From the NCBI GenBank assembly GCA_034231615.1, contig CM067307.1, forward strand, positions 5,132,647 to 5,196,646: 64,000 bases of DNA, given 5' to 3'. Origin of the DNA: Meghimatium bilineatum (taxonomy: Eukaryota > Mollusca > Gastropoda > Stylommatophora > Philomycidae). Below are positions 48,516-60,546 of this stretch, one piece after another. The translations under genes and the position numbers were made by a program. The number at the start of each line of letters is the position of its first letter. Within the stretch, counting starts at the first letter, position 1. A model generated the notes under the pieces. That model was not told where the DNA came from and ran no database searches. It saw only the letters and a program-made list of their open reading frames with translations.

Positions 48516-49560
48516 GTCAATGCTCATCAGGTCATACCTCTCAAGCTGACAGACTTACAGTGAAACATTTTCTAACATATTTGCCAATGAAACTCTTATG
48601 TGCATACACAAAAAATTGTGCAAGGAATACAATGTACACAATCCTGTACATGCTCATCAGGTCATACCTCTCAAGCTGGCAGACTTACAGTGAAACATTT
48701 TCTAACATATTTGCCAATGAAACTCTTATGTGCATACACAAAAAATGTGCAAGGAATACAATGTACACAATCCTGTACATGCTCATCAGGTCATACCTCT
48801 CAAGCTGACAGACTTACAGTGAAACATTTTCTAACATATTTGCCAATGAAACTCTTGTGCATACACAAAAAATGTGCAAGGAATACAATGTACACAATCC
48901 TGTACATGCTCATCAGGTCATACCTCTCAAGCTGGCAGACTTACAGTGAAACATTTTCTAACATATTTGCCAATGAAACTCTTATGTGCATACACACAAA
49001 TTGTGCAAGGAATACAATGTACACAATCCTGTACATGCTCATCAGGTCATACCTCTCAAGCTGGCAGACTTACAGTGAAACATTTTCTAACATATTTGCC
49101 AATGAAACTCTTATGTGCATACACAAAAATTGTGCAAGGAATACAATGTACACAATCCTGTACATGCACATCAGGTCATACCTCTCAAGCTGGCAGACTT
49201 ACAGTGAAACATTTTCTAACATATTTGCCAATGAAACTCTTATGTGCATACACAAAAATTGTGCAAGGAATACAATGTACACAATCCTGTACATGCTCAT
49301 CAGGTCATACCTCTCAAGCTGGCAGACTTACAGTGAAACATTTTCTAACATATTTGCCAATGAAACTCTTGTGCATACACAAAAAATGTGCAAGGAATAC
49401 AATGTACACAATCCTGTACATGCACATCAGGTCATACCTCTCAAGCTGGCAGACTTACAGTGAAACATTTTCTAACATATTTGCCAATGAAACTCTTATG
49501 TGCATACACAAAAATTGTGCAAGGAATACAATGTACACAATCCTGTACATGCTCATCATC
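48516..49560. repeat. 129-bp satellite, 8 copies
   Basis: Each unit runs from tgctcatcaggtcatacctc through cttacagtgaaacattttct to aatgtacacaatcctgtaca. Copies are over 95 percent alike and differ mainly by a few indels in the cacaaaaaattgtgc run. The array starts about 28 bases from the acceptor of the 29-codon EVI5 exon, and the exon-side copy continues into that intron edge. Confidence 0.97.
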
Positions 49561-49570
49561 ATCATGTGAC

Positions 49571-50760
49571 TTATTCTTCCCAGAACGTAGTCTTCCCTAT
49601 GGATCTCTTGAATTCTCCGCGGTCTTGAGCAAGTTGTCCCACCTCTTTTAGTGACATGCACAGGCATTCTTGAATGTCTTTTGTCCAACGGAGTCTTGGG
49701 TAGCCTTTGTCTGTGTTGCCTACTATCACCCCCTCCAGTAACACTCTCGTCATGCCGTCATGTATTCTACTGTGACCATAAAAAACTAGCTTTTTCTTTA
49801 ATATTGTGCTCAGAAGCCAGCCTTTCTGAATGTTAATTATTCTTAACACCTCCTGGTTTGTTTTCCTTGCTGTCCATGGTATTCTCAGATCTCTTCTGTA
49901 CCACTTTAATTCAAATGATGTTATTCTCTTGGCCACTGTTTTATTTAGTGTCCATACGTCCATCCATATGCCACCACAGGAAACACACATGTTCGTAGTA
50001 AACACAACTTTTTTTCTTATGTTAGTACCCTGCCATAGTTTCTTTAGCTGTTTAAATTTTGACAGCGACCTTGCTGTTCTTCTCTTAATCTCAACTGCGC
50101 AGTCCCCCGCATTGTTTATATTAGCTCCTAAATAATAAAATGTGTCACTTCGTTTTGTCAGTTGCCGTTATTTTTGTCTTTTTCATATTTAAGAACAAGT
50201 TTTGCTGTTCACAGAACTTTTGGGTTGACTTAATTATGTTCAGTAGATCGTGTTCTTTTGTTGTTATAGCACTGTGTGATCTGCATATTTAATTTCTGGT
50301 ATCTACAGACCTCCTATATTTATGTGTCTGAAATCAGGCTTCATTGTATCTTGTTTCACGTTTCTCATTATATTTTCTGCATAGATATTGAACAAGTATG
50401 GAGACAAGGTACAGCCTTGTCTTACTCCTTTCTGTACATTGAACCACTCCGATCGTGAACCCTTCACTTTTACCGCTGCTTCTTGGTCTTTATACAGCTC
50501 TGCTATTAGTCGTGTAATGTGTTTTGGGAAACCCATGTCGTTCATTATTTCCTATAATTGATGGTGATTGACACAGTCGAATACTTTGGTGTAGTCTATG
50601 AAGCATGCATGTAATTCTATGTTATACTCTCTACATTTCTCTATGACCATCCTCATGTAAATAGTGGTGGCTGCATTATTAATTAGAATTAAATCAGAAG
50701 GCAGAAGATGGGATTTGAACAGGTCCATTAAGCTGGCACCTATTCGTCTCACATGATATA
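49571..50760 (-). pseudogene. LINE reverse transcriptase, 5' truncated
   Basis: The longest LINE copy here. It reads CREYNIELHACFIDYTKVFD, GFPKHITRLIAELYKDQEAA, VRQGCTLSPYLFNIYAENIM, then after stops and frameshifts the decayed YADH motif, LGANINNAGDCAVEIKRRTA and LVFYGHSRIHDGMTRVLLEG. It is in sense orientation with EVI5, in the intron between exons 51884 and 48488, and is the same group as 10435-11262. Confidence 0.88.
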
Positions 50761-50898
50761 CTTAGTTTGCTGTTTATTTTAGGGCTCCATACTTCTTTTC
50801 AAAGCTGATTGATATGGGTCTTATTTTTCTCCTCAGGTCTGTATACTGGAGACAGTCTCCTGTATATGTTGTTATTGTTGCCAGGATTAAAAAGTAAA

Positions 50899-51170
50899 AA
50901 AGCCGCCTAGCGCAGTGGTTAGTGCACTAGCTTCGCATATGAGTGGTCCTTGGTTCATTCCTCAGTTGAGCGGAAATGTTTTTCAGATCGCAACGGCTCC
51001 CAGGTTGACCTAGCATTAAATGGGTACCGGATTAATCCGGGAAGTAAACACTGCGAGGGAGAGGAGATGGCTATCGTCCTCATTTGCAGAGCCTCTGAAA
51101 TGTGAGATCGCTAACATCTCACACCACTACGGCATTAATAAATGCTATGGGTTACTTTACTTTTTTTTTA
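50899..51170 (+). mobile_element. tRNA(Ala)-like SINE
   Basis: Head gccgcctagcgcagtggtta, B box ttggttcattcctc, body taccggattaatccgggaag and gagaggagatggctatcgtc, A/T-rich end. Confidence 0.85.
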
Positions 51171-51186
51171 AAAACTATATGTAGTT

Positions 51187-51410
51187 GCCAGGATACAGAG
51201 GCACAGACCAGCATACAGTGGCACAAATCAGGCTACAGTGGCACAGACCAGGCTACAGTGGTACAGATCAGGCTACAGTGGCACAGATCAAGTTACTGTG
51301 GCACAGATCAGGCTATCATGGAACAAACCAGGATACAATGGCACAGATCAGGCTACAGTGGCATATTCCAGCCTACAGTGGCACAAACCAGGATACAGTG
51401 GCACAGACCA
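51187..51410. repeat. 20-bp tandem repeat, 11 copies
   Basis: Unit aggctacagtggcacagatc with variants such as aggatacaatg and agttactgtg. Confidence 0.93.
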
Positions 51411-51769
51411 GTTTTATGTATTCTGAATTTGGTGTACAAGTGCTATCACATTTTATTGTACTAGCATAGAGACACAGGATTCTATTTATGCTGCAATGCC
51501 TGAAGAGTCTGATCCTACAGTGTTAGGTGCCTTAAAAGGTCTACCCCAACAGTCAGAGTATCAGGTTTGTGCCTTGAAAGTCCCACTCCAACAGTCTGGC
51601 ATTCTCAGGTCTATGTCTTGGAAGGCCACTCCAAAAGTCAGAGTATCGGGTCAATGCCCTGAAGGCTGATCCCAACAGTCTGACAGAGTGCCAGGTCCCA
51701 TGCCTTGAAATGCCAACTCAACAGTCAGGAAGTGCAGTTAGTGTCAGGTCTATGTCGACGCAATGCATT

Positions 51770-51865
51770 TCTATTCTCTGGGGTACATCCTACTGAAAAT
51801 CTAGTATGGTCTTTGTCCTGATACAAGAGAGATCCAGCGGGAGTTTGAGAATGAATACTGAAGAA
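51770..51865. repeat. Dispersed repeat D, partial reverse copy
   Basis: Contains ctctggggtacatcctactg and gggagtttgagaatgaatac, and ends about 20 bases from an EVI5 donor. Confidence 0.6.
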
Positions 51866-51883
51866 GATATCTACACAATTTAC

Positions 51884-52126
51884 CTGAATATCAATTTCAG
51901 CAATCCTGTGCCTGAGTTCCGCAAGTAATTGGATGTTTTCAGCATCTTTGATCCGCGACATCATGGCTTCTTCTTTCCTCTTTGTTTCAGTATCATCCAG
52001 TTTTCGGGTTAAATCTTTGATATTTGTTCTCAAATCCTTCTCTCGTTCCCCTGCTTCTTCTAATTGTTTCTTCAAATCTTTGTTTTCCTCTCCTATACGT
52101 CGAATTTGGTTTGTACATATGTGATT
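51884..52126 (-). CDS. EVI5: EVI5 coiled-coil exon, 81 codons
   Basis: From NHICTNQIRRIGEENKDLKK to LLAELRHRIAEIDIQ, phase 0 at both ends. The donor is CAG|GTAAAT and the acceptor gtttactttcag. The vertebrate protein has the same plan (NHLRR.., a lysine-rich middle, then AELRQHIAELEIQ), which makes this one of the best-matching exons. Confidence 0.92.
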
Positions 52127-52275
52127 CTGAAAGTAAACAAAATATTATATAACGAAAGAAATATGGCAAAGATTGGTTCTGAAAGTAAACAAAATAAATT
52201 ATACAGAAAGAAATATGGCAAAAATTGGTTCTGAAAGTAAATAAAATAAATTATACAGAAAGAAATATGGCACAG
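52127..52275. repeat. Triplicated 3' splice acceptor, 52-bp unit
   Basis: Three copies of ctgaaagtaaacaaaataaa plus ttatacagaaagaaatatgg plus caaagattggtt. On the minus strand each supplies tttactttcag, with the AG at 52128-52127, 52180-52179 and 52232-52231. The first is the acceptor of the 81-codon exon. Confidence 0.92.
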
Positions 52276-53302
52276 ATTGGTTACACTTCTACATCTACTG
52301 GACTCCTTAACAAAATGTGCAGTATTGTAGTTACCAGCTTGGCTGCGATATCTGTATGATAATACTGAATATGTAAATATGAGCTACACATAGCTAACAT
52401 AATAATAGAAGGCTAAAAAACAATTATAATGTAGTCAGTGATTTTATATGTCATTAAATCCTGGGATTTTTCTTCTTCTGCTGCTCCTCCTTTCACCCCT
52501 ATAATACTGATCATACTTTGACATTTCGATCAAAGATAATTCTCTGAAATGAACATTATACGACTCGTACTTTCAATGATTCCTTGATACGTCAATTGTT
52601 TTTATTCTGCTTTTGTGAGTAGTGGTAGGAATTTGTAACACATATTTATTTATTCACTATTATGACTTTGGTATGTGTGTTACTATGACCCATACATGAT
52701 GGTTTATTTTCTCTGGAATTTTTGGTAATTATATATCAGTGATATTTGTACAGTTTCGGTAATTATATCTCTGAGATGTCTGTGCTTTTTTGCCGTACAC
52801 ATCTGAATGACTTATGGATCGCTTTGACTATCGAATGTTACAGCCAACGCCAACAAAAAGCTTCCTTACTGCTCTCTTACAATATACATGGCAGATTACA
52901 GTATTGTTATTCTTTGCTTGCCATTCAGACCCTGGTAACATACAGGCAAGTTGATACACAAACCTGTCTTTGTCTACAAATTCAAAGACTATAATAGAAC
53001 CGGGAAGCCTAGTCAAGCAAAGGCAAGCTGAAATTGGATGTGTTAGACCAAATAAAAAAGTATTTTCACTCACTGGTTCAAATTACAGACAAAACCAGAG
53101 ACAATACAAACAATAAACAGCTACTGACTCCCTATCTGAGTGTACATTCTTAAGACAAAGTGAGAAAATATTAGACAGTTTAACAACCTGGCACGGCAGG
53201 GAAACAACAATGATCATGATACATAATACTGGAGATTGTAAATAACCCAAATATCGGAGAATGTCAGACAAAAAGGAAGTGCCGCAGTAACCAGACAAAT
53301 AG

Positions 53303-53842
53303 AGGTAAATGCAAATAAGGTAGGAAGGCTACTGTAGAAAACAGTCAATATAAAATAATAAAATATAGAAAATAACAATAAAACAAAGAACAAATACAAT
53401 TGTCAACCGTCGGTCCAATTGGGACTTTTATCAAGACAACCAAATTTGGGGACACCAAATAGCATTGCCAAGGACGGGGGCAATGCTATGTGTTGTCCCC
53501 AAATTTGGATCTTAAATCAAAATTTTGCATCTTTAGTCTTTTAGTATTTCATAATTTATACATATAGAACGCATCAATATGCACTTCTTATTAATATTGT
53601 GTTGCGTTCGATTTGTCACTGGGTGATGATTTTCTGGTGAGAAAAATATTTCTCTCAGCCAATTTGGTTAAATTCGTTATGGTTTTGCGTTCTTAACTGT
53701 TTCTGTTGTCTTAATAAATGTCCCAATTGGACAGACACTGTGACAATTGTATTTGTTATTTGTTTGATTGTTAACTTCAATATTTTATTATTTTATATTG
53801 ACAGTTTTTCTAGTAACTTATTTACCTTATTTGCATTTACTT
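53303..53842. mobile_element. Nested inverted-repeat element
   Basis: Outer arms of about 138 bp (53303-53440 and 53705-53842) are inverted copies, sharing gtaaatgcaaataaggta, tcaatataaaataataaaat and ggtccaattgggac. Inside, 53440-53508 is a 30-bp-arm hairpin starting ccaaatttggggacac. The outer arms carry cttgataaa..gtccc..ggac, like the hammerhead-like ends elsewhere in the window. No coding sequence was found. Confidence 0.85.
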
Positions 53843-53879
53843 AAGATTGAGAGCTGTGAAGAGCCATGAGTGTGTGTTA

Positions 53880-54235
53880 AATCAAACAGCTACTGACTCC
53901 CTATCTAAGCATATGTTAATCAAACAGCTACTGACTCCCTACCTGAGCATATGTTAATCAAACAGCTACTGACTCCCTATCTGAGCATATGTTAATCAAA
54001 CAGCTACTGACTCCCATCTGAATGTATGTTAAATCAAACAGCTACTGACTCCTTATCTGAGCATATGTTAAATTAGACAGCTACTGACTCCCTATCTGAG
54101 TATATGTTAAATTAGACAGCTACTGACTCCCTATCTGAGCATATGTTAAATCAAACAGTTACTGACTCCCTATCTGAGCATATCTTAAATAAAACAGTTA
54201 CTGACTCCCTATCTGAGTGTAGGTTACATGAAATA
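53880..54235. repeat. 38-39-bp repeat, 9 copies, abutting an EVI5 donor
   Basis: Unit cagctactgactccctatct plus gagcatatgttaaatcaaa. The last, imperfect copy runs into the EVI5 donor: atagctactgacatcttacc. Read on the minus strand, cagatagggagtcagtagct resembles the true junction caggtaagatgtcagtagct, with the GT changed to AT. Confidence 0.9.
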
Positions 54236-54251
54236 GCTACTGACATCTTAC

Positions 54252-54413
54252 CTGTGTCTCTAATTCCATTAACTTCTGCTTAACATCCTTCACATCTGCT
54301 ACTGCCCGAGCCTCCTTCAACTTTAGTGCCATCACTTCCTCCTGCAGATGTCTGACCTCCATTTTACTGCCTTTTTCCTTGGGAGAGCTCTGACGGACTC
54401 TCTCCATATGAGC
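54252..54413 (-). CDS. EVI5: EVI5 coiled-coil exon, 54 codons
   Basis: AHMERVRQSSPKEKGSKMEV, then RHLQEEVMALKLKEARAVAD and VKDVKQKLMELETQ. The donor is CAG|GTAAGA and the acceptor ttatatactag. The LQEEVMALKLKEA segment is the third copy of the EVI5 heptad-type motif, and MELETQ matches the end of the corresponding vertebrate segment. Confidence 0.92.
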
Positions 54414-54427
54414 CTAGTATATAAGAT

Positions 54428-54495
54428 TGTCACATGATTAAATTGTCACATGATTAAATTGTCACATGATTAAATTGTCACATGATTAAATATGA
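54428..54495. repeat. 16-bp tandem repeat, 4 copies
   Basis: Unit cacatgattaaattgt, about 15 bases upstream of the acceptor of the 54-codon exon. Confidence 0.93.
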
Positions 54496-54565
54496 GATTT
54501 AAATGCAGATAGTTAAATATGAGAGTGAAACTAATTGCTAAATCTCATATTTAAACAATAAGTTT

Positions 54566-54865
54566 TAGGCAGGTACCATGGCAGCAGCTTGCCATCAGGG
54601 ATGAAGATAACTCTTCATACACTAAGCTGCAGCAACTATTAGGTGGGGATGGCCAGTTCCCTTCCCTTGCTGTATTTACGTTCTCTAACTCATGCATCAG
54701 GTATCCATTTACAGCTGGGTTGACTGCAGGAGCGGTCATGTCAGGTGAGAAATCACAACCCAGATTTGGTTTCTCCGTAGTGGTTTCAAACCTGGCGCGC
54801 TGTAACCTAGTGATAGTAAGTAAATTGACAATCAACTAAGCTAATTTAAATTACAGAGCTCCTCA
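54566..54865 (-). mobile_element. tRNA-headed SINE, family A
   Basis: Shares accatggcagcagcttgcca, gcatcaggtatccatttaca and gaccgctcctgcagtc (as its complement) with the copies at 3215 and 40347. The tRNA-like head is at the right end. Confidence 0.75.
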
Positions 54866-55194
54866 TTTAAATAATGCACATGGTTAATGTGAGAGTGTAA
54901 CATTAACCACTAGTGTTACATTAATCATTAGTGTAGCATTATTCATTAGTGTAACATTAATCATTCATTCATTTTCCTTTAGCGCTGAATTTAGCGCATA
55001 GGACAGAGGTGAGATCTCTCCAATTCTGTCTGTTAAAAAGCTATTCTGTGCAGTTATTGAATAGTATGAATATTGTTTGTTTTAATTTCTCTAAGTATTG
55101 TTCTGCTGAGTGTTTCCATTGGTCTACCCCTGGTAAGGGATTTTGTCAGATTAATCATTAGTATTATATTAATCATTAATGTAATGTTAATCAC

Positions 55195-55515
55195 TGACAT
55201 TAGGAAATTATTAACATCTAAACAAATTACAAACAAGCTAAAAATTAGAATTACAAAATTCTACATCTATTCTATATTAATGTATGGCTCAGAAACATGG
55301 ACAATAAACAAACAATTAGAAGACAGAATTAATGCTTTTGAGATGTGGATATATACAAGAATAAAAAGAACATCATGGAAAGAGAAGAAAACAAACAAAG
55401 AATTATTAAAGAAAATCAAGTTCAAGCAAATAAAATATTTTGGACATTTTAAAAGACATGACACCTCGTTGAAGATCTTACTTGAGAGTAACGGTGAGGG
55501 AAGGCAAGCAAGATA
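55195..55515 (+). pseudogene. LINE 3' coding fragment
   Basis: DIRKLLTSKQITNKLKIRIT, ILMYGSETWTINKQLEDRIN and FGHFKRHDTSLKILLESN. It is closely related to 18340-18990 but shorter at both ends and lacks the tail. It is antisense to EVI5. The stretch 55516-57060 has no recognised gene apart from two copies of a 110-bp duplicate near 56470-56660. Confidence 0.8.
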
Positions 55516-57084
55516 GAAGCAATGAAGTCAAACCTTTATGTCTTGTGAGGTTCAGGTTGAAAGGACTCAGCATCTTCAAATTTATTAGTTTTTTTCTTAA
55601 GTTCTAGGAATTAAGAATAATGGTTCATTACGGGAATCAGTGACCACATTTTAATGAAACAAACCATACATTATTTAATGAAACAAACTTTTGATAAAGA
55701 TGCATAAACCGCTGCATCCAAAAATCTACAATTTTCACATTGAGAGCCCCCCCCCTACTACCCTCGACCCTGAGAGGGGGGCCCCAGTGTGTTGCGCTTA
55801 TGGTGATTCACTGGCAGTTCTGTTGCGACTTTTTAATCTTCGAGTAACTAAAGCTGTATGTAATTACGCATAATATTAAAAAGTTGGAATGAATCACGTT
55901 ATGTGGTCACAGAATTCTGTAATGAAAAAGAATAACAATTAAGGATAACAATAACAATAGAGAAGTGAACACAGCTGTAGAGATTTATCATGAATTGTAG
56001 ACAAAGCTTCTCCCACAATGATTACATATTGAAAATATGGAATTTGTGGTTGAGAAATTTATCAATGTGACTGAAAGAAGATGATTAATAGGTTTAGTCA
56101 CTTGATCCCAGTCACCTGCAGTCAGAGATCACAGCCATCTGAAGTCCAGAGATCACAGCCATCTGTGGTCAGAAATGACGTCAATTTTTTTTCAATATAC
56201 AACTGTGTACTTGCCATTGTGTTTTAGCTGATAGCACATATGCCTTGCAAGGTCAATAGCAAATTCATAACAATCAGTATTCTAAAACACTTTTAGAATC
56301 CAACAGCTATGAGCATATCCTGCAGATTTGTATCTGGTACAAACAATTAAGAGAGAAATAATGGTCCAATAGCTCAATCTTGTAACAAAAGATATATAGT
56401 ACCAAAGAAAAACGACAGACAAAGGTTATATACAGTTTAAATAAACAGTTTAATACAACTAGCAACATAACATTCTTTTGCAATAATAGCGCGCACGGTT
56501 CTCAATTCGCCCAGACCATAGGTCACACTTAGATAAAAGACATCTTGGCCACAAATAAACATCAACTCCATCTAGCAATATAGATAATTCATAGCAATAG
56601 CACGCACGGCTTTCTAAACATCCAGACCATTAGGTCACATTTAGATAAAAGCTAATACGGCCTGATATAACCAAAATAGACTTCTGTCTTAGGTTGAAAG
56701 GGTCGTTCCTCAGCTAAGAGGCTTAATCCCCCATTTAACAAACAAACAAATACAGACAAAGGTAAAATTCATCCAGACTACTTGTCCAACGATGTAGTCA
56801 TCAGACACACAAAAAAAGAAATAGTTCTCTACCACAGTATTTCTCCAACACTGGACTTCTCTTGAACTGTACAGTTATTTGTAAGATTTATTGAATTTAT
56901 TTGGACCAGATCCTGGTCTTATAAAAATTGTTTTGCCGGATCCTAGTCTCATATTTTTGTCCTGGGCCATGGTCTCACAAAGGTTGAGAAGCACTGCTCT
57001 AACTATACTCCCATTATTTGGTTCTCATACTGTAAATGGGTATAGATATCTCTTGTAACTTCTGACCTAAAGGGTGATTCTTAC

Positions 57085-57231
57085 CTCCCAGTAAGTTTCT
57101 ATCTCATTGACCTTCATACGAAGCTCCTTCAAAGATAGGTTAGCCTCCGCTTCCCTCAGCTTAACAGCAATCAGCTCTTCCTGCAGCTGTTGAATATCAT
57201 TGCTTGGGGCCCTCTGAAGCCGTAGATTGGT
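57085..57231 (-). CDS. EVI5: EVI5 coiled-coil exon, 49 codons
   Basis: TNLRLQRAPSNDIQQLQEEL, then IAVKLREAEANLSLKELRMK and VNEIETYWE. The donor is GAG|GTAAGA and the acceptor tttctaaag. LQEELIAVKLREAEA is nearly identical to vertebrate EVI5, the strongest single family match. Confidence 0.95.
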
Positions 57232-57859
57232 CTTTAGAAAATAGAAAAATGAATATTCAGACAAGAGATACATCAATGAGTTTAATAATCTAGCCATCTA
57301 TTCTATGTAGGTAGGATCCTACACATGTGCTATCGTGGCCAAATAGAGGAAATGAATAATAAAACTACAGTATGTCATGTATGATGTAAGAGATGACTAA
57401 GGAGGATGAGTGTGGGGTTGATACTCTCCACATGACATCTACTGCGATGAAACCTGCTGAAGACCTATGCAAGGAATATCTATCTATGTTCCTTCTGTGT
57501 CAAATACGGTGCATGGGACAGAAACCAGAGCTCTCCAGTTCGAATGATGTGATGCTACTGTGTGTAATTCTTGCATGTTGTTGAAACTCATAGTCAAACC
57601 TTCTTTGATGGTTCCATTCTGTATTTATTTGTCCATATCTTAATGAAAGGCTTTTGGTCAAAACATAAATTCTGTGTACTGTTCTAAATAAAACTGATAT
57701 TTAAGCTTCATTATATTTTTTGATAATTCACTTAATCTTGAGCTGAAAGTAAAACTCCACCTGCTGGCACAGGAAACTAGAGTAAAGTTGTACTCCCTTG
57801 GAGTTTTTTTATCATCATCATGTAGGAATCCACTGCAAAAACTGTATGTTTCACCATTA

Positions 57860-58135
57860 TAAAAGTCTGTATTATCCATCACCATAAAAGTCTGTATGTT
57901 CCATCAACTATAAAAGTCTGTATGTTCCATCAACTGTAAAAGTCTGTATGTTCCATCAACTGTAAAAGTCTGTATGTTCCATCAACTGTAAAAGTCTGTA
58001 TGTTCCATCAACTATAAAAGTCTGTATGTTCCATCAACTGTAAAAGTCTGTATGTTCAATCAACTGTAAAAGTCTGCATGTTTCATCAACTGTAAAAGTC
58101 TGCATGTTCCATCAACTATAAAAGTCTGTATGTTG
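57860..58135. repeat. 26-bp tandem repeat, about 10 copies
   Basis: Unit catcaactgtaaaagtctgt plus atgttc. Confidence 0.95.
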
Positions 58136-58669
58136 CATTTGTCACTGTGTATTGTTCACCATCATTCTAAGCCACACAACAGACTTGATTTAACATTTGA
58201 GTTATACATTCTTAGTTTTGTGTATTCAAGATGTTTTCACATCCACATTCTCCAGATGGGATAAATAACCACAAACCATATTCGTGGTTTGAAATAAAAA
58301 CTACTGTGGTTCACCAAGCTACAAGCAAGCACGGTACCAGGGCTCAAGATTTGGGAAGGTCAAGGAATGGCGCTATCACTACTGAAAAAGTACGGTACAT
58401 GATGCTAGTCAGGCAGTTTCTGGTTAACCAACGACTACGCAGCTAAGCACTTATGTTTCTGATCAACCAATGATGAGGCAACTGAACACTTATGTTTCTG
58501 GTCAACCAATGACTTTCTAGTCATATATATATAAAATGTGTTTTGACTGAGCCCTGATCTTATTAAAACTTTGTTCCCCAAGGTCTCACAAAGGTTATCA
58601 AATATTGATCTATAGAACATAGATTTTTATTGAAAGTTGAATGTTTTCAGGCATGAATTGTACATCGTC

Positions 58670-58830
58670 TTGTACATGGTCGAGAGGTTAGAGCATTAGT
58701 CTTGTGAGGTCCAGGGTCTTATTTCCCAGTAAGGATTGGATTTTTTTCTGTTGGAGGGTAAATTAAAAAGCTGACCCTATACATGATGTTGCGACAGAAA
58801 GGGCATCATACTGCTACACATACTGTCTCC
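58670..58830 (+). mobile_element. tRNA-headed SINE, family B
   Basis: Head acatggtcgagaggttagag, then gtccagggtcttatttccca, in the same order as the copy at 4535-4832. Confidence 0.6.
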
Positions 58831-59052
58831 CTGCACCTCTCTAATGAAAAACTTGTAGGATTAAAATTTTGTATTCTGTATGTTCAATCGCATTGCCTGT
58901 GTAACGTGAATGGCATAATGCTTGAATGTATTAAATCTTAAGCTAGTTCATGCAAGTTGAGATTGAGAAATCATATTACTAACCCCTCTACCACCAAAGC
59001 TGACAGTCAATACACACACACATAAATGATATGTTTGGAGAATGGAACTCAC

Positions 59053-59208
59053 ATCCTCTAAGTCTGAGATCTTCATTCTCAACTCCTTGATAGTAATGGC
59101 TGTATCTGTCTCTCTCAGCCTAACAGCTATTAGTTCTTCCTGTAAATGTTTCACCATATTACGCTCCTCTGCTTCATCCAAATGCACAGCATCTTCAATA
59201 ATTCGTGT
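59053..59208 (-). CDS. EVI5: EVI5 coiled-coil exon, 52 codons
   Basis: TRIIEDAVHLDEAEERNMVK, then HLQEELIAVRLRETDTAITI and KELRMKISDLED. The donor is GAT|GTGAGT and the acceptor cttacatttcag. It carries the first of three LQEELIAVRLRE motifs. Its first codon joins directly to the codon before any of the tandem donors at 60043-60546. Confidence 0.93.
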
Positions 59209-59689
59209 CTGAAATGTAAGATAGAACATTGTCAAATATATTTTAAAAAAGACACTATATTTTCTGGAAAAATACCAGGCATCTATAAAGTCACAGTGCA
59301 CTGACGTCACACAGGTGTGCATAGACGTCACATAGGTATGCATATCAAGCATCAAAACATGTCACAGCCCAATAATTGATCGTCATCTGGACCTGCGGTA
59401 TCTAACAGCAAAAGCAGAAATAAAGATAAAAGAGTCTGTAGAATGGAAAGCACTGTCTTGTAGTTTACAGTTTAATTGCACAATCTGTGCCAGGGTTGCC
59501 AGACAGTAAAAATTGATTGTAGTCAAATTTCAGGTAAAACGTAGCCAAAAATTGCAAAACTATGAACTGTTAATACATAAACTAATTGACCAAAAATTCA
59601 GAAATTACCAAAACATACATTTCAAGACCAGTGACATTTGAAAATGGCAAAATTTAGCAAAATTCTGGCAACCCTTATCTACATGTCCT

Positions 59690-59860
59690 CTTCAGCATTC
59701 CTTCTCAAACTCCCGCTGGATCTCTCTTGTAGCTGGACCATGGTCCTACTAGGTTTCCAGCAGGATGTAGTACATAGAATGGAAATGTGTTGTGTTTCAT
59801 TTTATTTGCATAAATGGCCAGACACATCCGCTTTTGGAAGGGTTTTGGTATAACACATCC
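59690..59860. repeat. Dispersed repeat D, reverse copy
   Basis: Contains ttctcaaactcccgctggat, gtagtacatagaatggaaat and ccagacacatccgcttttgg. Confidence 0.7.
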
Positions 59861-60042
59861 TACCTCAGCAATGTTTTTGGATGACTTTGCTGTTCTACGG
59901 GATGAGATCCTCAACTCCACCCCAAAAATCTGAGTCACCTCTCATGACATGCATGGCAGGTCACAATTCTTTATTCCCCCCATTTTTAAACAAGATATAA
60001 AACCTCTAATATGGGTATTAAATCTAACTCTGACTATGCTGT

Positions 60043-60546
60043 CATTCATGTCACAACATTCGCGTACCCTGTTGCAGATATCTCCATTCATGTCACAACA
60101 TTCGCTTACCCTGTTGCAGATATCTCCATTCATGTCACAACATTCGCTTACCCTGTTGCGGATATCTCCATTCATGTCACAACATTCGCGTACCCTGTTG
60201 CGGATATCTCCATTCATGTCACAACATTCGCTTACCCTGTTGCAGATATCTCCATTCATGTCACAACATTCGCTTACCCTGTTGCGGATATCTCCATTCA
60301 TGTCACAACATTCGCTTACCCTGTTGCAGATATCTCCATTCATGTCACAACATTCGCTTACCCTGTTGCGGATATCTCCATTCATGTCACAACATTCGCT
60401 TACCCTGTTGCAGATATCTCCATTCATGTCACAACATTCGCTTACCCTGTTGCGGATATCTCCATTCATGTCACAACATTCGCTTACCCTGTTGCGGATA
60501 TCTCCATTCATGTCACAACATTCGCTTACCCTGTTGCGGATATCTC
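60043..60546. repeat. 42-bp minisatellite made of 12 EVI5 splice donors
   Basis: Twelve exact-length units, starting every 42 bases from 60043. Minus-strand unit: ggagatatccgcaacagg|gtaagcgaatgttgtgacat..gaat. Ten have GTAAGCG and two (units starting 60043 and 60169) GTACGCG; other variation is one a/g change. The right-most unit overlaps the end of the EVI5 exon. The frame is open across the whole array. Confidence 0.97.

Noticed and set aside
48560..49650. Open frames of over 200 codons on the plus strand
   Set aside because: They follow the 129-bp satellite in each frame and have no family similarity.
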